From: Aldersonia sp. NBC_00410
GTDB lineage: Bacteria > Actinomycetota > Actinomycetes > Mycobacteriales > Mycobacteriaceae
DNA length: 64,000 nt
Assembly (NCBI RefSeq): GCF_026342035.1
Contig: NZ_JAPENM010000008.1
Location: 307,806-371,805, forward strand
Reading direction: 5' to 3'
The notes below the pieces were generated by a model that was not told where the DNA came from, did not search any database, and was given only the letters and a program-made list of their open reading frames with translations. Shown piece by piece: positions 23,880 to 33,180 of the stretch (position 1 is its first letter; each line of letters opens with the position of its first letter). The translations under genes were made by a program, and so were the position numbers.

Positions 23880-24797
23880 TCAGATCGCTTCGAAAGGGTC
23901 GCCCTCCAGCGCGATCGATTCGCGATTGTCCGGTCCGACCGGCACGTCGCCGACGAGCGTGATGCGGTAGAGCCGCCGGTCGTCGTCGGTGGTGAGATCG
24001 CGCGGCGCAAGATGGACGGTGGAGCGGTTGTCCCAGAAGGCAATCGAGCCGGGCTCCCACCGGAATCGCACGGTGTATTCCGGGCGCGCGAGTTCCTCGT
24101 AGAACAGTTCGAGCAGGCGGCGACTCTCGTGCGGGGACACGTCCGCGATGTGGCTGGTGAAGCCCGGGTTGACGTAGAGCGCCTTCTCGCCGGTCTCGGG
24201 GTGCACACGCACCACCGGGTGCTCGCTGAGCAAGGGACGCTGCTCCACCCGGCGCAGGTAATCCGCCGTGGGCTTCGCGCCTGCGCCCGGGCTGAATCGG
24301 TGTACGGCCCGCAGTCCGTCGGCGAGTTTGCGCACGGGCTCGGAAAGACCGGCGTAGGCGGCCACCGTGTTGGCCCACTGGGTGTCGCCACCGTAGGCGG
24401 GCAACACCTCGGCGCGAAGGATGGATGCCGCCGGCGGGTTCACCGCGGCCGTGACGTCGGCATGCCAGCCTGGCCGGTCGTATCCGGAACTCTGTGCGAC
24501 GCGTGCCTTGAATCGGTCGCGGAAGATGGGGTAGATCGTCGGATAGTCCGGGTCCGGAATCGCGTCGAACAGCGGGTGCGCGGGCGTCGGCGCGCCGAAG
24601 TACTGCGCGAAACGCAAATGCTGAGCGTGGTCGAGGAACTGGTCCCGGAAGAAGACCACCTTCCATTGCAGCAAGGCGTCGCGGATCGCCGACACCTCGT
24701 CGGCGGTGAGTTCGGAGCCTAGGTCGATCCCGCGAATTTCCGCGCCGGTGTGACCGGACTGCGGGCGTATCTCGATTCGGGTCGCGGCCTGGGTCAT
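23880..24797 (-). CDS. TauD/TfdA family Fe(II)/2-oxoglutarate dioxygenase
   Basis: 305 residues. The start at 24797 has AAGGAG at the right distance; the longer open frame upstream is shadow. The iron triad is HxD in GWHADVTA near residues 109-116 and the distal His in STVHLAPRDL. The 2-oxoglutarate Arg lies in RRLYRITLVGD. VNPPAASILRAEVLPAYGGDTQWAN is the taurine-dioxygenase/alkylsulfatase signature region. Substrates of the family include taurine, alkyl sulfates and phenoxyacids. A large inverted repeat lies 117-182 bases upstream and may control it. It is a second TauD-type gene, distinct from that at 8371. Confidence 0.92.
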   Translation of the reverse strand: MTQAATRIEIRPQSGHTGAEIRGIDLGSELTADEVSAIRDALLQWKVVFFRDQFLDHAQHLRFAQYFGAPTPAHPLFDAIPDPDYPTIYPIFRDRFKARVAQSSGYDRPGWHADVTAAVNPPAASILRAEVLPAYGGDTQWANTVAAYAGLSEPVRKLADGLRAVHRFSPGAGAKPTADYLRRVEQRPLLSEHPVVRVHPETGEKALYVNPGFTSHIADVSPHESRRLLELFYEELARPEYTVRFRWEPGSIAFWDNRSTVHLAPRDLTTDDDRRLYRITLVGDVPVGPDNRESIALEGDPFEAI

Positions 24798-24913
24798 CCT
24801 CGGTCTCCTTCGATGCGGCAGTAGCGTTCCAGCGGGTAACACTGCCGCCGGACCACCGTGCAGACAACGCTTCCGCTCACCGCGATCGGGAGAGTTGGCA
24901 CCTCGCCGCGAAT

Positions 24914-24979
24914 GGAAGATTCGGTGCGTTGGACGGGGTGAACGGAATCGTTCACTCCGCTGAACGCACCAAATCTTCC
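24914..24979. promoter_or_regulatory. nested 66-bp inverted repeat upstream of TauD-type gene
   Basis: The outer arms GGAAGATTCGGTGCGTT (24914-24930) and AACGCACCAAATCTTCC (24963-24979) are complementary over 17 bases with one mismatch. The inner arms TGAACG (24939-24944) and CGTTCA (24949-24954) are perfect around GAAT. Both arm-to-arm spacers are eight bases, so the whole element is symmetric. CGTTCA recurs immediately right of the element at 24980-24985 after one base. It sits in the 223-base gap between the DUF4242 stop and the TauD start. It could be a compound operator or an RNA hairpin. Confidence 0.7.
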
Positions 24980-25020
24980 GTTCACACTGGGCGGCGACGG
25001 GCGGCCGCCAGATCGTCGGA

Positions 25021-25302
25021 CTACGGCGCGGGCTCGGCGGTCTGCGGTCCGAACTCGTTGGCAACGACGGAAACGACATCCGCGGGGAAGCCACCGCGCC
25101 GCGCGTGTTCGCGCACGGCAGCTTCGTCGTCGGCCTCGTGGATGCAGTAGATCTTGTCGCCGGCGACGTAGCTGGTGATCCACCGATACGGAACTCCGAG
25201 CGAGTCGACGGTGGCATTCGATGTCTGGGCGATCCCGGCGAGTTGCGCCTCCGTGAGGTCCTGGGCGTCGGGAATCTGTCGCTCGATGATGAAGCGCTTC
25301 AT
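25021..25302 (-). CDS. DUF4242 (SCO4226-like nickel-binding) small protein
   Basis: 93 residues beginning MKRFIIERQIPDAQDLTEAQL and containing IYCIHEADDEAAVREHARRGGFP. Both are characteristic of the DUF4242 ferredoxin-like-fold family, whose Streptomyces member SCO4226 binds nickel. AGGAGAG lies upstream of the ATG. It is divergent from the LAL regulator at 25484. The reaction, if any, is unknown; the conserved histidines and acidic residues fit a metal-binding role. Confidence 0.85.
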   Translation of the reverse strand: MKRFIIERQIPDAQDLTEAQLAGIAQTSNATVDSLGVPYRWITSYVAGDKIYCIHEADDEAAVREHARRGGFPADVVSVVANEFGPQTAEPAP

Positions 25303-25483
25303 GGCTCTCTCCTGTTTCGTGTCGGTGTCGCAGATGCGCTAGAACTGGTTCCCACTCTGGGGCGACGGTCGCGGATCCTCATCGGGAGAAGCTGCCCATC
25401 TTCACGTCCGGCACACGCCAGGACCGCGAGGCCGCGCGCAGTTTCCGCTGGTCGGGCCGTCGGCGTGCCGGTACCATTCCAGG

Positions 25484-28081
25484 GTGATCCTCGCCGAGCG
25501 CGGGCATGAGCTCAGCGAACTCGAGACATGGGCAGCCAAGGCCCGCGCCGGACACGGCGGAGCGGTTTTGGTCTGCGGCGAATCCGGTGGGGGCAAAACA
25601 GCATTCGTCGAGACGTTCATCGAACAGGCCGGTAACGACGTCCGTGTGCTGTGGGGTGCCTGCGATCCACTCTCGACACCCCGGCCGCTCGGCCCACTCC
25701 GCGATCTGGAGGACCGCTTCGACGCGGGCACTCGAGTGCTGCTGCGCGGCGGCGAGCAACCCTACGAGATCTTCGCCGCCGTCTTCGATGACCTCCGGAC
25801 ACAACCGACGATTCTGGTGGTGGACGATCTGCACTGGGCCGATCAGGGCACCATCGACCTGTTTCGGTTCCTCCTGCGACGGGCTCCGCATACACACCTG
25901 CTGCTGGTCGGGATCGCTCGCGACGACGAGGTGGGCGTGACGCATCCGCTGCGTGGGCTGCTCGGCGACGTCGCGCGGTCCGCGCACGCACAGTCACTCA
26001 CCTTGCCGCCGTTGAGCCCGGACGCGGTGGCCACCCTCGTTGGCGATCGGACGGTCGACCCGACGTGGCTGCACCGGGTCACTGGGGGCAACGCGTTCTT
26101 CGTATGCGAGATGCTCGACCACCGCACCGGCGAATTGCCGACCACCGTGCGCGACGCCATCCTCGCGCGCACCGCCGGCCTGGATGCCGAGTCCTGGGAT
26201 CTGCTCAATCTGCTGACCTGCGCACCGGGCGCGATCGCAGATCACCTGCTCACCGACCTCGGCGTCACCTTGCCCGCGCTCCGGTCACTCGACGACGCCA
26301 AACTGATCAGGCGAGACGATCGTGGGGTGGCCTTTCGTCACGACTTGTGCAGACTTGCGATCACCAGCGTCATCCCGCCCGGTGCCGAACCGGGTCTGCA
26401 CCGTCGTTTCATCCACGCCCACCGAGCGGCGTCACATGCGGATCCGGCGGTCATCACCCACCATGCGCTCGGTGCCGGAGACCGGGACCTGGTCACGACC
26501 GCCGCTGCGGAGGCCGGCCGCGCGGCGACCCGCTCGGGTGCGCACACACAAGCGACCGAGTTCTTTCGAATTGCGTTGAAAGAGGGCGATTTACCGAGCG
26601 AAGTCGAGGCGGAGCTGCTCGAACTCCTCGCGACCGAGTACTACCTCACCGACTGCCTCGACGAGGCGATCGCGGCGTGCCGGCGCGCGAAGCACCTGCG
26701 CGAGGCAATGCGCGCAGACGTCGCCGTGAGCGCCGACCACCACTCGTTGGCGGTCTACGAGTGGTACAACGCCAACCGCGCTGTCGCCGACGACCACGTC
26801 GCAACCGCGATTGCCGTACTCGAAGACCGCGCGGAATCGGATGAACCACAGCTTCTTACGCAATTGGGGCATGCCTTCGCGTTCCAGGCGTTCCTCGCCG
26901 TCCAGTCGAGTCGTCTCGATGCCGCGACGCGGCTACTCCGGCGCGCACGCGAAATCGCGGGCAGGGCACACGATCCCCTGCTGAATGTCCGCATCGACGT
27001 TGTCGGCGGAGTTTGCGAAGTGCTCACCGGACACGAGGTTGCCCGGGACGAGTTGCTGGAAATGCTCGGAGCCGGCCCACGTCTCATCAACGAGACCTAC
27101 TCCAGCGGATACACCGCGCTGAGCTACTTCGACGTCGAGCAGCGGCGCCTCCGCGCCGCCACCGAACTCCTCGACGTCTGCCTTCCCCTCATGGTCGAGC
27201 ACGACTTGCCGATCTGCCATGTCGTGCAACTCGGTTCGCGTAGTCGGCTGAAATTGCTCGTCGGCGACTGGGACGGCGCGCTCGTCGACGCCGATGCGGT
27301 CCTGGACAGGCCCAGCGCCCCGCTCGCTCATACGTGGCCGTTACTCATTCGCGCGCTCGTATCGCTGCGCCGCAGCGGCGACGACCTCGGCGGGATCGAT
27401 GCGGCCTGGCGACTCGCGAACCGCTTCGGCGAGCCGGTGCGCATACTGCCGGTCGCAGCGGCGATCGCCGAGAAGTCATGGTTGACCGGCGTGCTCGATG
27501 CGCGCCTCGACGAGTGCCGTTCGCTGCTCACCACTGTTCCGGTCACCGGACTGGAATGGTCACGGGCCGAGCTCGCGACCTGGTTGTGCCGCGTCGAAGG
27601 CACCGCGACCACCGACACCCCCGATACGGCAGCGGCAGAGCCGTACCGGCTGCTCGCGAGCGGGAAGTTCGAGGCCGCGGCCGGGGCCTTCGATGACCTG
27701 TCGACCCCCTACGACGCGGCACTCGCGATGGTCGACTCCGGCGATGCCGAACTCCAATACCGGGCCCTCGATCTGCTCGACCGACTGGGCGCGGACGCCG
27801 TTGCCGCCAAGGTGCGCCAAGACCTGCGAGCGCGCGGGGTGCGGAGTGTGCCGGCGCCGCGGCGAGCGACCACGCTCGCCAATCCCGCCGGCCTGACGAC
27901 TCGGCAGATCGAGGTTCTACGCCTGCTCGAGAACGGCCTCACCAACGCCGAATTGGCTGAGCAACTGTTCCTTTCGGTCAAGACGGTCGATCACCACGTG
28001 TCGGCGATCCTGACCAAGCTGCAGGTGAGCAAACGACGCGACGCGGTTCGCCGCGCCAGGGAAATCGGCATTCTGCGCTGA
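25484..28081 (+). CDS. LAL-type (ATP-binding, LuxR HTH) transcriptional regulator
   Basis: 865 residues with a GTG start at 25484. The N-terminal AAA/STAND ATPase has Walker A GESGGGKT (about 32-39) and Walker B TILVVDDLHWAD (about 109-120). The middle is a helical TPR-like region rich in Ala/Leu. The C-terminal LuxR HTH (about 803-862) contains LTTRQIEVLRLLENGLTNAELAEQLF and KTVDHHVSAILTKL. LAL proteins are usually activators that need a small-molecule inducer. It lies between the DUF4242 gene (divergent) and a SAM methyltransferase gene (downstream), its likely targets. Confidence 0.94.
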   Translation: MILAERGHELSELETWAAKARAGHGGAVLVCGESGGGKTAFVETFIEQAGNDVRVLWGACDPLSTPRPLGPLRDLEDRFDAGTRVLLRGGEQPYEIFAAVFDDLRTQPTILVVDDLHWADQGTIDLFRFLLRRAPHTHLLLVGIARDDEVGVTHPLRGLLGDVARSAHAQSLTLPPLSPDAVATLVGDRTVDPTWLHRVTGGNAFFVCEMLDHRTGELPTTVRDAILARTAGLDAESWDLLNLLTCAPGAIADHLLTDLGVTLPALRSLDDAKLIRRDDRGVAFRHDLCRLAITSVIPPGAEPGLHRRFIHAHRAASHADPAVITHHALGAGDRDLVTTAAAEAGRAATRSGAHTQATEFFRIALKEGDLPSEVEAELLELLATEYYLTDCLDEAIAACRRAKHLREAMRADVAVSADHHSLAVYEWYNANRAVADDHVATAIAVLEDRAESDEPQLLTQLGHAFAFQAFLAVQSSRLDAATRLLRRAREIAGRAHDPLLNVRIDVVGGVCEVLTGHEVARDELLEMLGAGPRLINETYSSGYTALSYFDVEQRRLRAATELLDVCLPLMVEHDLPICHVVQLGSRSRLKLLVGDWDGALVDADAVLDRPSAPLAHTWPLLIRALVSLRRSGDDLGGIDAAWRLANRFGEPVRILPVAAAIAEKSWLTGVLDARLDECRSLLTTVPVTGLEWSRAELATWLCRVEGTATTDTPDTAAAEPYRLLASGKFEAAAGAFDDLSTPYDAALAMVDSGDAELQYRALDLLDRLGADAVAAKVRQDLRARGVRSVPAPRRATTLANPAGLTTRQIEVLRLLENGLTNAELAEQLFLSVKTVDHHVSAILTKLQVSKRRDAVRRAREIGILR

Positions 28082-28124
28082 GTTCGGACCCCCACTCGAG
28101 CCGAACTCCCCCTGCTGTTCCACG

Positions 28125-28155
28125 CCCAAATAGGGAGGTTTCCCCGATGTGGGGA
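28125..28155 (+). promoter_or_regulatory. paired short inverted repeats between LAL regulator and methyltransferase
   Basis: CCCAAATAGGG (28125-28135) and TCCCCGATGTGGGGA (28141-28155) are adjacent small palindromes in the 134-base gap after the LAL gene. They could be operator sites for the LAL regulator or an RNA hairpin in the leader of the methyltransferase. An ATG at 28147 inside the second element is a possible alternative start. Confidence 0.35.
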
Positions 28156-28215
28156 TGCCGTGCGAACCCGGATCCTGAAGGCGTCGGAAACACCAGGACC
28201 GAGGAGCGATCTCCC

Positions 28216-29076
28216 ATGAGCATCACCAACGATTCCGTACGGACGTCGGCCGACCAGGACGCCGACCGGCAACTCAAGGCCAAGCATCGGGCGCTGTGGG
28301 CGTCGGGTGACTACCCCGCCGTCGCGGCGGAGATCATTCCGGCGCTCGGACCCGAGTTGGTCCGGGCCTGCGGGATCGGGCCGGGACACCACGTCCTCGA
28401 CGTCGCCGCCGGGTCGGGCAACGCCGCGATTCCGGCCGCGGCCCTCGGTGCGACAGTCACCGCGAGCGATCTGACACCCGAACTCTTCGACGCGGGCCGC
28501 GTCATCGCGACCCGACGCGGCGTGACGCTGGACTGGGTCGAGGCCGACGCGGAGAAGCTGCCGTTCGAGGACAACTCTTTCGACGTCGTCATGTCCTGTG
28601 TCGGGGCAATGTTCGCGCCGCACCATCAGGCGACCGCCGACGAGTTGGTCCGGGTGGTTCGGCCGGGCGGAACCATCGGGATGATCAACTGGACACCCGA
28701 CGGGTTCATCGGCGACCTGTTCGCGACCATGAAGCCCTACGCGCCACCGCCACCGGCCGGCGCCAGCGCGCCCCCGCTGTGGGGCAGCGAGGACCATGTC
28801 CAGAAGTTGTTCGGCGACAATGTGCTCGGCCTGACGACCCGACGCCAGCACGTACCGATGGACCATTGCGCCACGCCGCTGGAGTTCCGTGAGTACTGGA
28901 AGCGCAACTACGGCCCGACAATTGCGGCGTACAAGTTCAATCAGGATCGACCCGAGCGGGTTGCCGAACTCGACCGCGATTTCCTGGAGATGCTCACCCG
29001 CTGGAACGAGGCCACGACACCCGGCGAAACCGCGTATCGGTCCGAGTATCTGTTGGTCACCGCCACCAAGCGGTGA
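28216..29076 (+). CDS. class I SAM-dependent methyltransferase (UbiE/COQ5-like)
   Basis: 286 residues. The ATG at 28216 follows GAGGAG by nine bases. An in-frame ATG at 28147 with GGGAGG upstream would add 23 residues lacking family similarity. SAM motif I is VLDVAAGSGNAAIPAA, with TASDLTPELFDAGR as motif II, DAEKLPFEDNSFDVVMSC as the post-II acidic region, and RVVRPGGTIGMINW. The family methylates small molecules. Its position behind the LAL regulator and near the DUF4242 gene suggests a small stress or metabolite-responsive unit. The substrate is unknown. Confidence 0.9.
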   Translation: MSITNDSVRTSADQDADRQLKAKHRALWASGDYPAVAAEIIPALGPELVRACGIGPGHHVLDVAAGSGNAAIPAAALGATVTASDLTPELFDAGRVIATRRGVTLDWVEADAEKLPFEDNSFDVVMSCVGAMFAPHHQATADELVRVVRPGGTIGMINWTPDGFIGDLFATMKPYAPPPPAGASAPPLWGSEDHVQKLFGDNVLGLTTRRQHVPMDHCATPLEFREYWKRNYGPTIAAYKFNQDRPERVAELDRDFLEMLTRWNEATTPGETAYRSEYLLVTATKR

Positions 29077-29085
29077 GCATTGCGT

Positions 29086-29114
29086 CGACACGCGACCTGC
29101 CCGACCGCGTGTCG
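29086..29114. terminator. hairpin between convergent methyltransferase and membrane protein genes
   Basis: CGACACGCG (29086-29094) pairs perfectly with CGCGTGTCG (29106-29114) around 11 bases. It is placed in the 70-base gap between the stops at 29076 (+) and 29147 (-), where a bidirectional terminator is expected. Confidence 0.65.
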
Positions 29115-29146
29115 GCGTCGGAGCCGTGGCACCGGGTACGCCGGCG

Positions 29147-30451
29147 TCAGCGCTGCATCGCTGCCGGCGGCCACTCCTGCTTCCGCGAGATCCGGTAGTG
29201 CAGCACGAGAAACGGGAAACCAAACACCCAGAACGCATGCTCGGCACGTAGCTCATCGCCATCGACGTACACGTCGAGTTCCTCGGCGAAGCCGTTCACC
29301 TCGACCGCAGTCAACTCGCGGTTGCCCGGGTCGATATAGGCGAGGTAGTGGCCGGGGTGCTCGAGCTCGCTGCGGCTCGTCAGCACCAATCCACCACCGC
29401 TGCGTGCGCGTGGCAGCAGAGTGGCGGTGAAACTGCCTTGGGGAACGGGGAATCCGACGCTGACATACCCACGTTCCTCGTGCCGGTAGGTCGTGTAGAT
29501 GCCGATATAGATCGGCTCGTCGGTATCGGCAAACGACCGGATCCAACCGCGGACCGCCACCGTATCCTCGCCGGGCGGTGTGATCGTGTCGATTCGGCTG
29601 CGGATGCCCCGCTGGGTTGCGCGCTGATTCATCGGCACGTTCGCCTGCCCGAGTGGGCGCGCCACCAACGATCGGTAGAGCAGATAGCCCGGCCGGACCC
29701 AGAGGCGCCACTCCGGCTCGATGTCGAGCCGAAACCGCGTGGTGTGCTCGTAGAACTCGCGCACTCTCGGATCCAGAGCGGCCGGTTCGAACTCGGGACC
29801 GGCGAGATCGTCCATCGACGCGACGATCCCCGCGTCCGCCGCGTCCTCGACGTAGTCGCCACCGATCTGTTCGGCGAGCTCTCGTACGTAACCCGTTCCA
29901 ACATAACGGGATCGGGCCTCGCGAGGTACGACGAACGGCAGGTCTCGAGCGGCTACTCGGTCGGCGAGCAGGCTCACCTGCGCATCACGGAACAGCAACG
30001 CCGACAGCGTGCGGTACGCCACCATGGTGCCGCTCGCGACAGCCGCTCCGCGCAACGGCACCCGACGCGCTGCACTGCCGAGAGCAGCGCCCAGGGCAGG
30101 TCCGAAAAGCACCTTCTGCGGTCGTACTCCCAGCGCGCCACCGAGCGCGCCCGCACCGGTGGCCACGACCACAGGCCCGGCACCGGCCCGGTCGGCCGCC
30201 CATCCGAGCGGTGCGATCAGTGCGGCGCTGGTGGCGATTCGCTGCCAGAGCGCCGGCAACTCACCCGGACGTTGCCGGGCCCGCGCGATCCGTTCCGACG
30301 TTGCCAGCGCCGCGGCCCCCGCCAGCGCCCCGATCCCTGCCGCTTTCGGCCCACGGTGACCGGTGAGTGCGGCACCCGCGACGGCGCCAATGGCGGCGGC
30401 GGAGCCGACCGCGACCCGAAGGTCGGCCGGTCCGCGATCTCGCGCTGTCAT
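29147..30451 (-). CDS. conserved hypothetical membrane-associated protein
   Basis: 434 residues. The first 150 are Gly/Ala-rich hydrophobic stretches ([43 protein letters not shown]) that could form several glycine-zipper-like helices. The remainder is soluble-looking, with [31 protein letters not shown] and [27 protein letters not shown]. It ends in a predicted hydrophobic patch [19 protein letters not shown] do not recognise an enzymatic motif. Similar proteins occur in mycobacteria and Nocardia. It ends opposite the methyltransferase and shares the hairpin at 29086. Confidence 0.75.
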   Translation of the reverse strand: MTARDRGPADLRVAVGSAAAIGAVAGAALTGHRGPKAAGIGALAGAAALATSERIARARQRPGELPALWQRIATSAALIAPLGWAADRAGAGPVVVATGAGALGGALGVRPQKVLFGPALGAALGSAARRVPLRGAAVASGTMVAYRTLSALLFRDAQVSLLADRVAARDLPFVVPREARSRYVGTGYVRELAEQIGGDYVEDAADAGIVASMDDLAGPEFEPAALDPRVREFYEHTTRFRLDIEPEWRLWVRPGYLLYRSLVARPLGQANVPMNQRATQRGIRSRIDTITPPGEDTVAVRGWIRSFADTDEPIYIGIYTTYRHEERGYVSVGFPVPQGSFTATLLPRARSGGGLVLTSRSELEHPGHYLAYIDPGNRELTAVEVNGFAEELDVYVDGDELRAEHAFWVFGFPFLVLHYRISRKQEWPPAAMQR

Positions 30452-30598
30452 GGTCGCAAGCTACCGCCCGACCGGCGAATGCGTGGCGAGTACGTTGTGT
30501 CGAATCAAGTTGTCCACACGTTGGCGGTCGGCTCGACCACGAATGACCAACTTGCGGTCGGCCGACTCCTCCACTGGATGCGTTGCGATGCTGAGCGA

Positions 30599-30787
30599 TT
30601 ACGTCGCCGGTCCCTCCCCCGTCGCGCCGCCTTCGTCGGTCCAGTCGGCTCGGTCGTCGGCGCCCTTGCCGGGGTCGCTCTCGACGTCGTCGTCGGCGCC
30701 ACCCGGTGAGGTGGCGACGTCCTCGGTGTCCGGGTCGGGCGTCGGCACATCACGCGGTGGGCTCTCGGGATCTCCTGGGCTACTCAT
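30599..30787 (-). CDS. 62-residue acidic Gly/Pro/Asp-rich hypothetical protein
   Basis: Starting at 30787 the frame gives MSSPGDPESPPRDVPTPDPD and ends DWTDEGGATGEGPAT. The composition is Asp/Glu/Pro/Gly with no hydrophobic core, so the product is probably disordered. Tails resembling 'DWTDEGGATPEGPAT' are, from memory, found in small mycobacterial and nocardial proteins, which argues that this is a real gene. The ribosome site is weak. The gaps on either side (30452-30598 and 30788-30990) show nothing else. Confidence 0.55.
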   Translation of the reverse strand: MSSPGDPESPPRDVPTPDPDTEDVATSPGGADDDVESDPGKGADDRADWTDEGGATGEGPAT

Positions 30788-30990
30788 GTCAGGAAGGTGC
30801 CCGCTGCGAGATACAGGGAAACCCGCCCGCAGTGCCCGGCTTCCACCATTTGAAGTCGCGCTCGTACTGTTCCGCGCGCCCCGGGGTGTGCTTTCCTGGG
30901 CGTGCGATCGGCGAATTCCCGGTACGTTGCGGGGCAGGCCCAAATCGAGCAGCGCGTGATGGTTGGTTACCGACGATTGTGAGGGAATGC

Positions 30991-32289
30991 ATGACGGTCG
31001 CGGACACGGTGGCGCCACTGGTGCACGCAGCGGTGGGTTCGGAAGTTCCGCTGCGCATACGTGGCTGGGACGGAAGTGTGCACGGACCTTCGGAAGCTCC
31101 GTGGCAGTTGAACCTCGTCAACCGGCGTGGCTTGCGACGGTTGCTCTGGGCACCCAACGACCTCGGCTTCGCGCGCGCGTACGTGTCCGGCGACATCGAC
31201 ATCGAGGGCGACCTGCTCGCCGGACTGGACGCCTTGGAGCGTGTCTCGGATCCGAGCCGTGGGCCCGGCGTGCGCATCGACGCGCAGACGAAGAAGGCGC
31301 TCGTGATCGCGGCGTTGCGGCTGGGAATCATTGGGCCGCCGCCGAAGCCGCCCGCCGAAGAGGCGAAGCTCGCGCGCGGGAACAGACACGAGAAGGCGCG
31401 GGACGCAGCCGCGATCAGCCACCACTACGACGTCGGCAACGACTTCTACCGACTCGTGCTCGGCGAGTCGATGACGTACTCCTGCGCATACTGGCCGCAC
31501 CACGACGTCGATCTGGAGCAGGCGCAGTTCGCCAAGTGCGATCTGGTGGCCCGCAAACTCGGGCTCCGCGCGGGCATGCGAGTCCTCGATGTCGGCTGCG
31601 GGTGGGGCACCTTCGCGCTGCACGCGGCACGCAACTACGGGGTCCAGGTTGTCGGCGTCACCCTGTCCCACGAGCAGGCCGACTACGCCCGAAAGCGGAT
31701 GGTCGAGGAGGGTGTGGGCGAGTCGGTGCAGATCCGCGTCCAGGACTACCGCGACGTCGACGACGGCCCCTACGACGCGATCTCGAGCATCGGCATGGCC
31801 GAGCACGTCGGCGTCGCGATGCTGCCGCGATATTCCGCCGACCTGTTCGCCCTGCTCGAGCCGGGCGGCCGGCTGCTCAATCATGCGATCTCACGACGCC
31901 CGGGCAAACCGAACACGTTCTCCAAGACGTCGTTCATCGATCGATATGTGTTCCCCGACGGCGAGATCGAACCACTCTCGACGATGATCGAAGCGCTCGA
32001 GGGCGCCGGCTTCGAGGTTCGCGACGTCGAGTCGCTGCGCGAGCACTACGCACTCACCCTGCGGGCCTGGGTGGCGAATCTGGAGGCGAACTGGGACCAG
32101 GCGGTGCGACTCAGCAGCGCCGGCCGGGCGCGGGTATGGCGGATGTACATGGCCGGCGCCGCCTTGAGTTTTTCGGGCAACCGGCTTGGGATCAACCAGG
32201 TGCTGGCTGTCAAATGCGCCGAGCGGGGGCGCAGCGGCATGCCGGCCACGCGCACCGAACTACTGCGATCCAGCGCACCGGATTCCTGA
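30991..32289 (+). CDS. cyclopropane-fatty-acyl-phospholipid synthase family methyltransferase
   Basis: 432 residues from the ATG at 30991 (GAGGGA upstream). The N-terminal domain has LRIRGWDGSVHGP and ARAYVSGDIDIEGDL, typical of Cfa-like enzymes. The C-terminal catalytic domain has ISHHYDVGNDFYRLVLG, YSCAYW, and SAM motif VLDVGCGWGTFALHAA. HAISRRPG and the end region SFSGNRLGINQVLAVK also match. The family transfers a methylene or methyl from SAM to lipid double bonds, making cyclopropane or methyl-branched fatty acids. In mycolic-acid bacteria relatives modify mycolates or make tuberculostearic-acid precursors. It appears monocistronic. Confidence 0.93.
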   Translation: MTVADTVAPLVHAAVGSEVPLRIRGWDGSVHGPSEAPWQLNLVNRRGLRRLLWAPNDLGFARAYVSGDIDIEGDLLAGLDALERVSDPSRGPGVRIDAQTKKALVIAALRLGIIGPPPKPPAEEAKLARGNRHEKARDAAAISHHYDVGNDFYRLVLGESMTYSCAYWPHHDVDLEQAQFAKCDLVARKLGLRAGMRVLDVGCGWGTFALHAARNYGVQVVGVTLSHEQADYARKRMVEEGVGESVQIRVQDYRDVDDGPYDAISSIGMAEHVGVAMLPRYSADLFALLEPGGRLLNHAISRRPGKPNTFSKTSFIDRYVFPDGEIEPLSTMIEALEGAGFEVRDVESLREHYALTLRAWVANLEANWDQAVRLSSAGRARVWRMYMAGAALSFSGNRLGINQVLAVKCAERGRSGMPATRTELLRSSAPDS

Positions 32290-32298
32290 TTCCGGCGC

Positions 32299-33117
32299 CT
32301 ACCGCTTGTTGAGCTGGCCTGCGTCGACGGGAACGACCGTACCGGTGACGTAGCGGGCGTCGTCGGAGACCAGCCAGGCGATGGCGTTGGAGACGTCGAT
32401 CGGTTCGATGAGGTCTACGGGCATCGCGTTGGAAAGCGCACGGGCCAGTTCCGGGGCATGTTCCATGATGGCCTTCAGGTCCCCGTCACCGGCCATCGGC
32501 GTCCGGACCGCCGTCGGGGCGACACTGTTCACCCGGATATTGTGCGGCGCAAGGAAGTTGGCCCAGGACCGCATGAGCCCGATGACGCCGTGTTTGGCCG
32601 CCGTATAGCCGAGAAAGCCGGCGGTGGGAATGCCGACGCCGATCATTCCGCCCGTGGAGCTGGTCAGCACGATCGACCCACCCTGGCCTCGTTCCAGCAT
32701 CGACGGGATTGCGACGCGACCGGTGTTCCACACACCCTTCAGATTGACGCCGACGACCTCGTCCCATTCCTGGTCCTCCGACGCAGCGGCCCCACCCGCA
32801 CCGATACCGGCATTGGCCAGGACGATATCCACCGGACCGAGCTCGGCAACGCCCTCCTCGAAGGCTTGTCTGAGCTCGGAGACATCGCGCACGTCGGCCC
32901 GAGCGGTGTAGATGCGCCGATCGAGCTGTTCGACCTCTTTCGCGGTTTGCGCGAGTTCCTCCGCGGTGCCCATCGGGTACCGCACAGTGTCGAGCTGAGC
33001 ACAGATGTCGATGGCGATGATGTCGGCGCCTTCCTGTGCCAACCGGATGGCGTGGCTGCGGCCCTGCCCGCGGGCCGCTCCGGTGATGAAGGCGACCTTG
33101 CCGTCGAGCTTTCCCAT
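32299..33117 (-). CDS. mycofactocin-coupled SDR family oxidoreductase
   Basis: 272 residues. TGAARGQGRSHAIRLAQEGADIIAIDIC carries the GxGRSHA pattern and the long beta-2 region. The insertion DTVRYPMGTAEELAQTAKEVEQLDRRI is typical of mycofactocin-coupled SDRs, which keep tightly bound NAD and hand electrons to mycofactocin. Catalytic positions are SIVLTSSTGG and YTAAKHG. GAGGAGAAGG precedes the ATG. It lies 63 bases downstream of a cytochrome P450 on the same strand, so it probably oxidises the alcohol produced by P450 hydroxylation. Confidence 0.92.
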   Translation of the reverse strand: MGKLDGKVAFITGAARGQGRSHAIRLAQEGADIIAIDICAQLDTVRYPMGTAEELAQTAKEVEQLDRRIYTARADVRDVSELRQAFEEGVAELGPVDIVLANAGIGAGGAAASEDQEWDEVVGVNLKGVWNTGRVAIPSMLERGQGGSIVLTSSTGGMIGVGIPTAGFLGYTAAKHGVIGLMRSWANFLAPHNIRVNSVAPTAVRTPMAGDGDLKAIMEHAPELARALSNAMPVDLIEPIDVSNAIAWLVSDDARYVTGTVVPVDAGQLNKR

Positions 33118-33180
33118 ACCTTCTCCTCGTCGAGTGGTGAAAAGCGTTGGTGGATTGGGGTTTCGAACAGATCTGTCGAG

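Noticed and set aside
33166..33175. ACAGATCTGT palindrome between SDR and P450 genes
   Set aside because: Ten bases inside a likely operon gap; too short and unsupported to call an operator.
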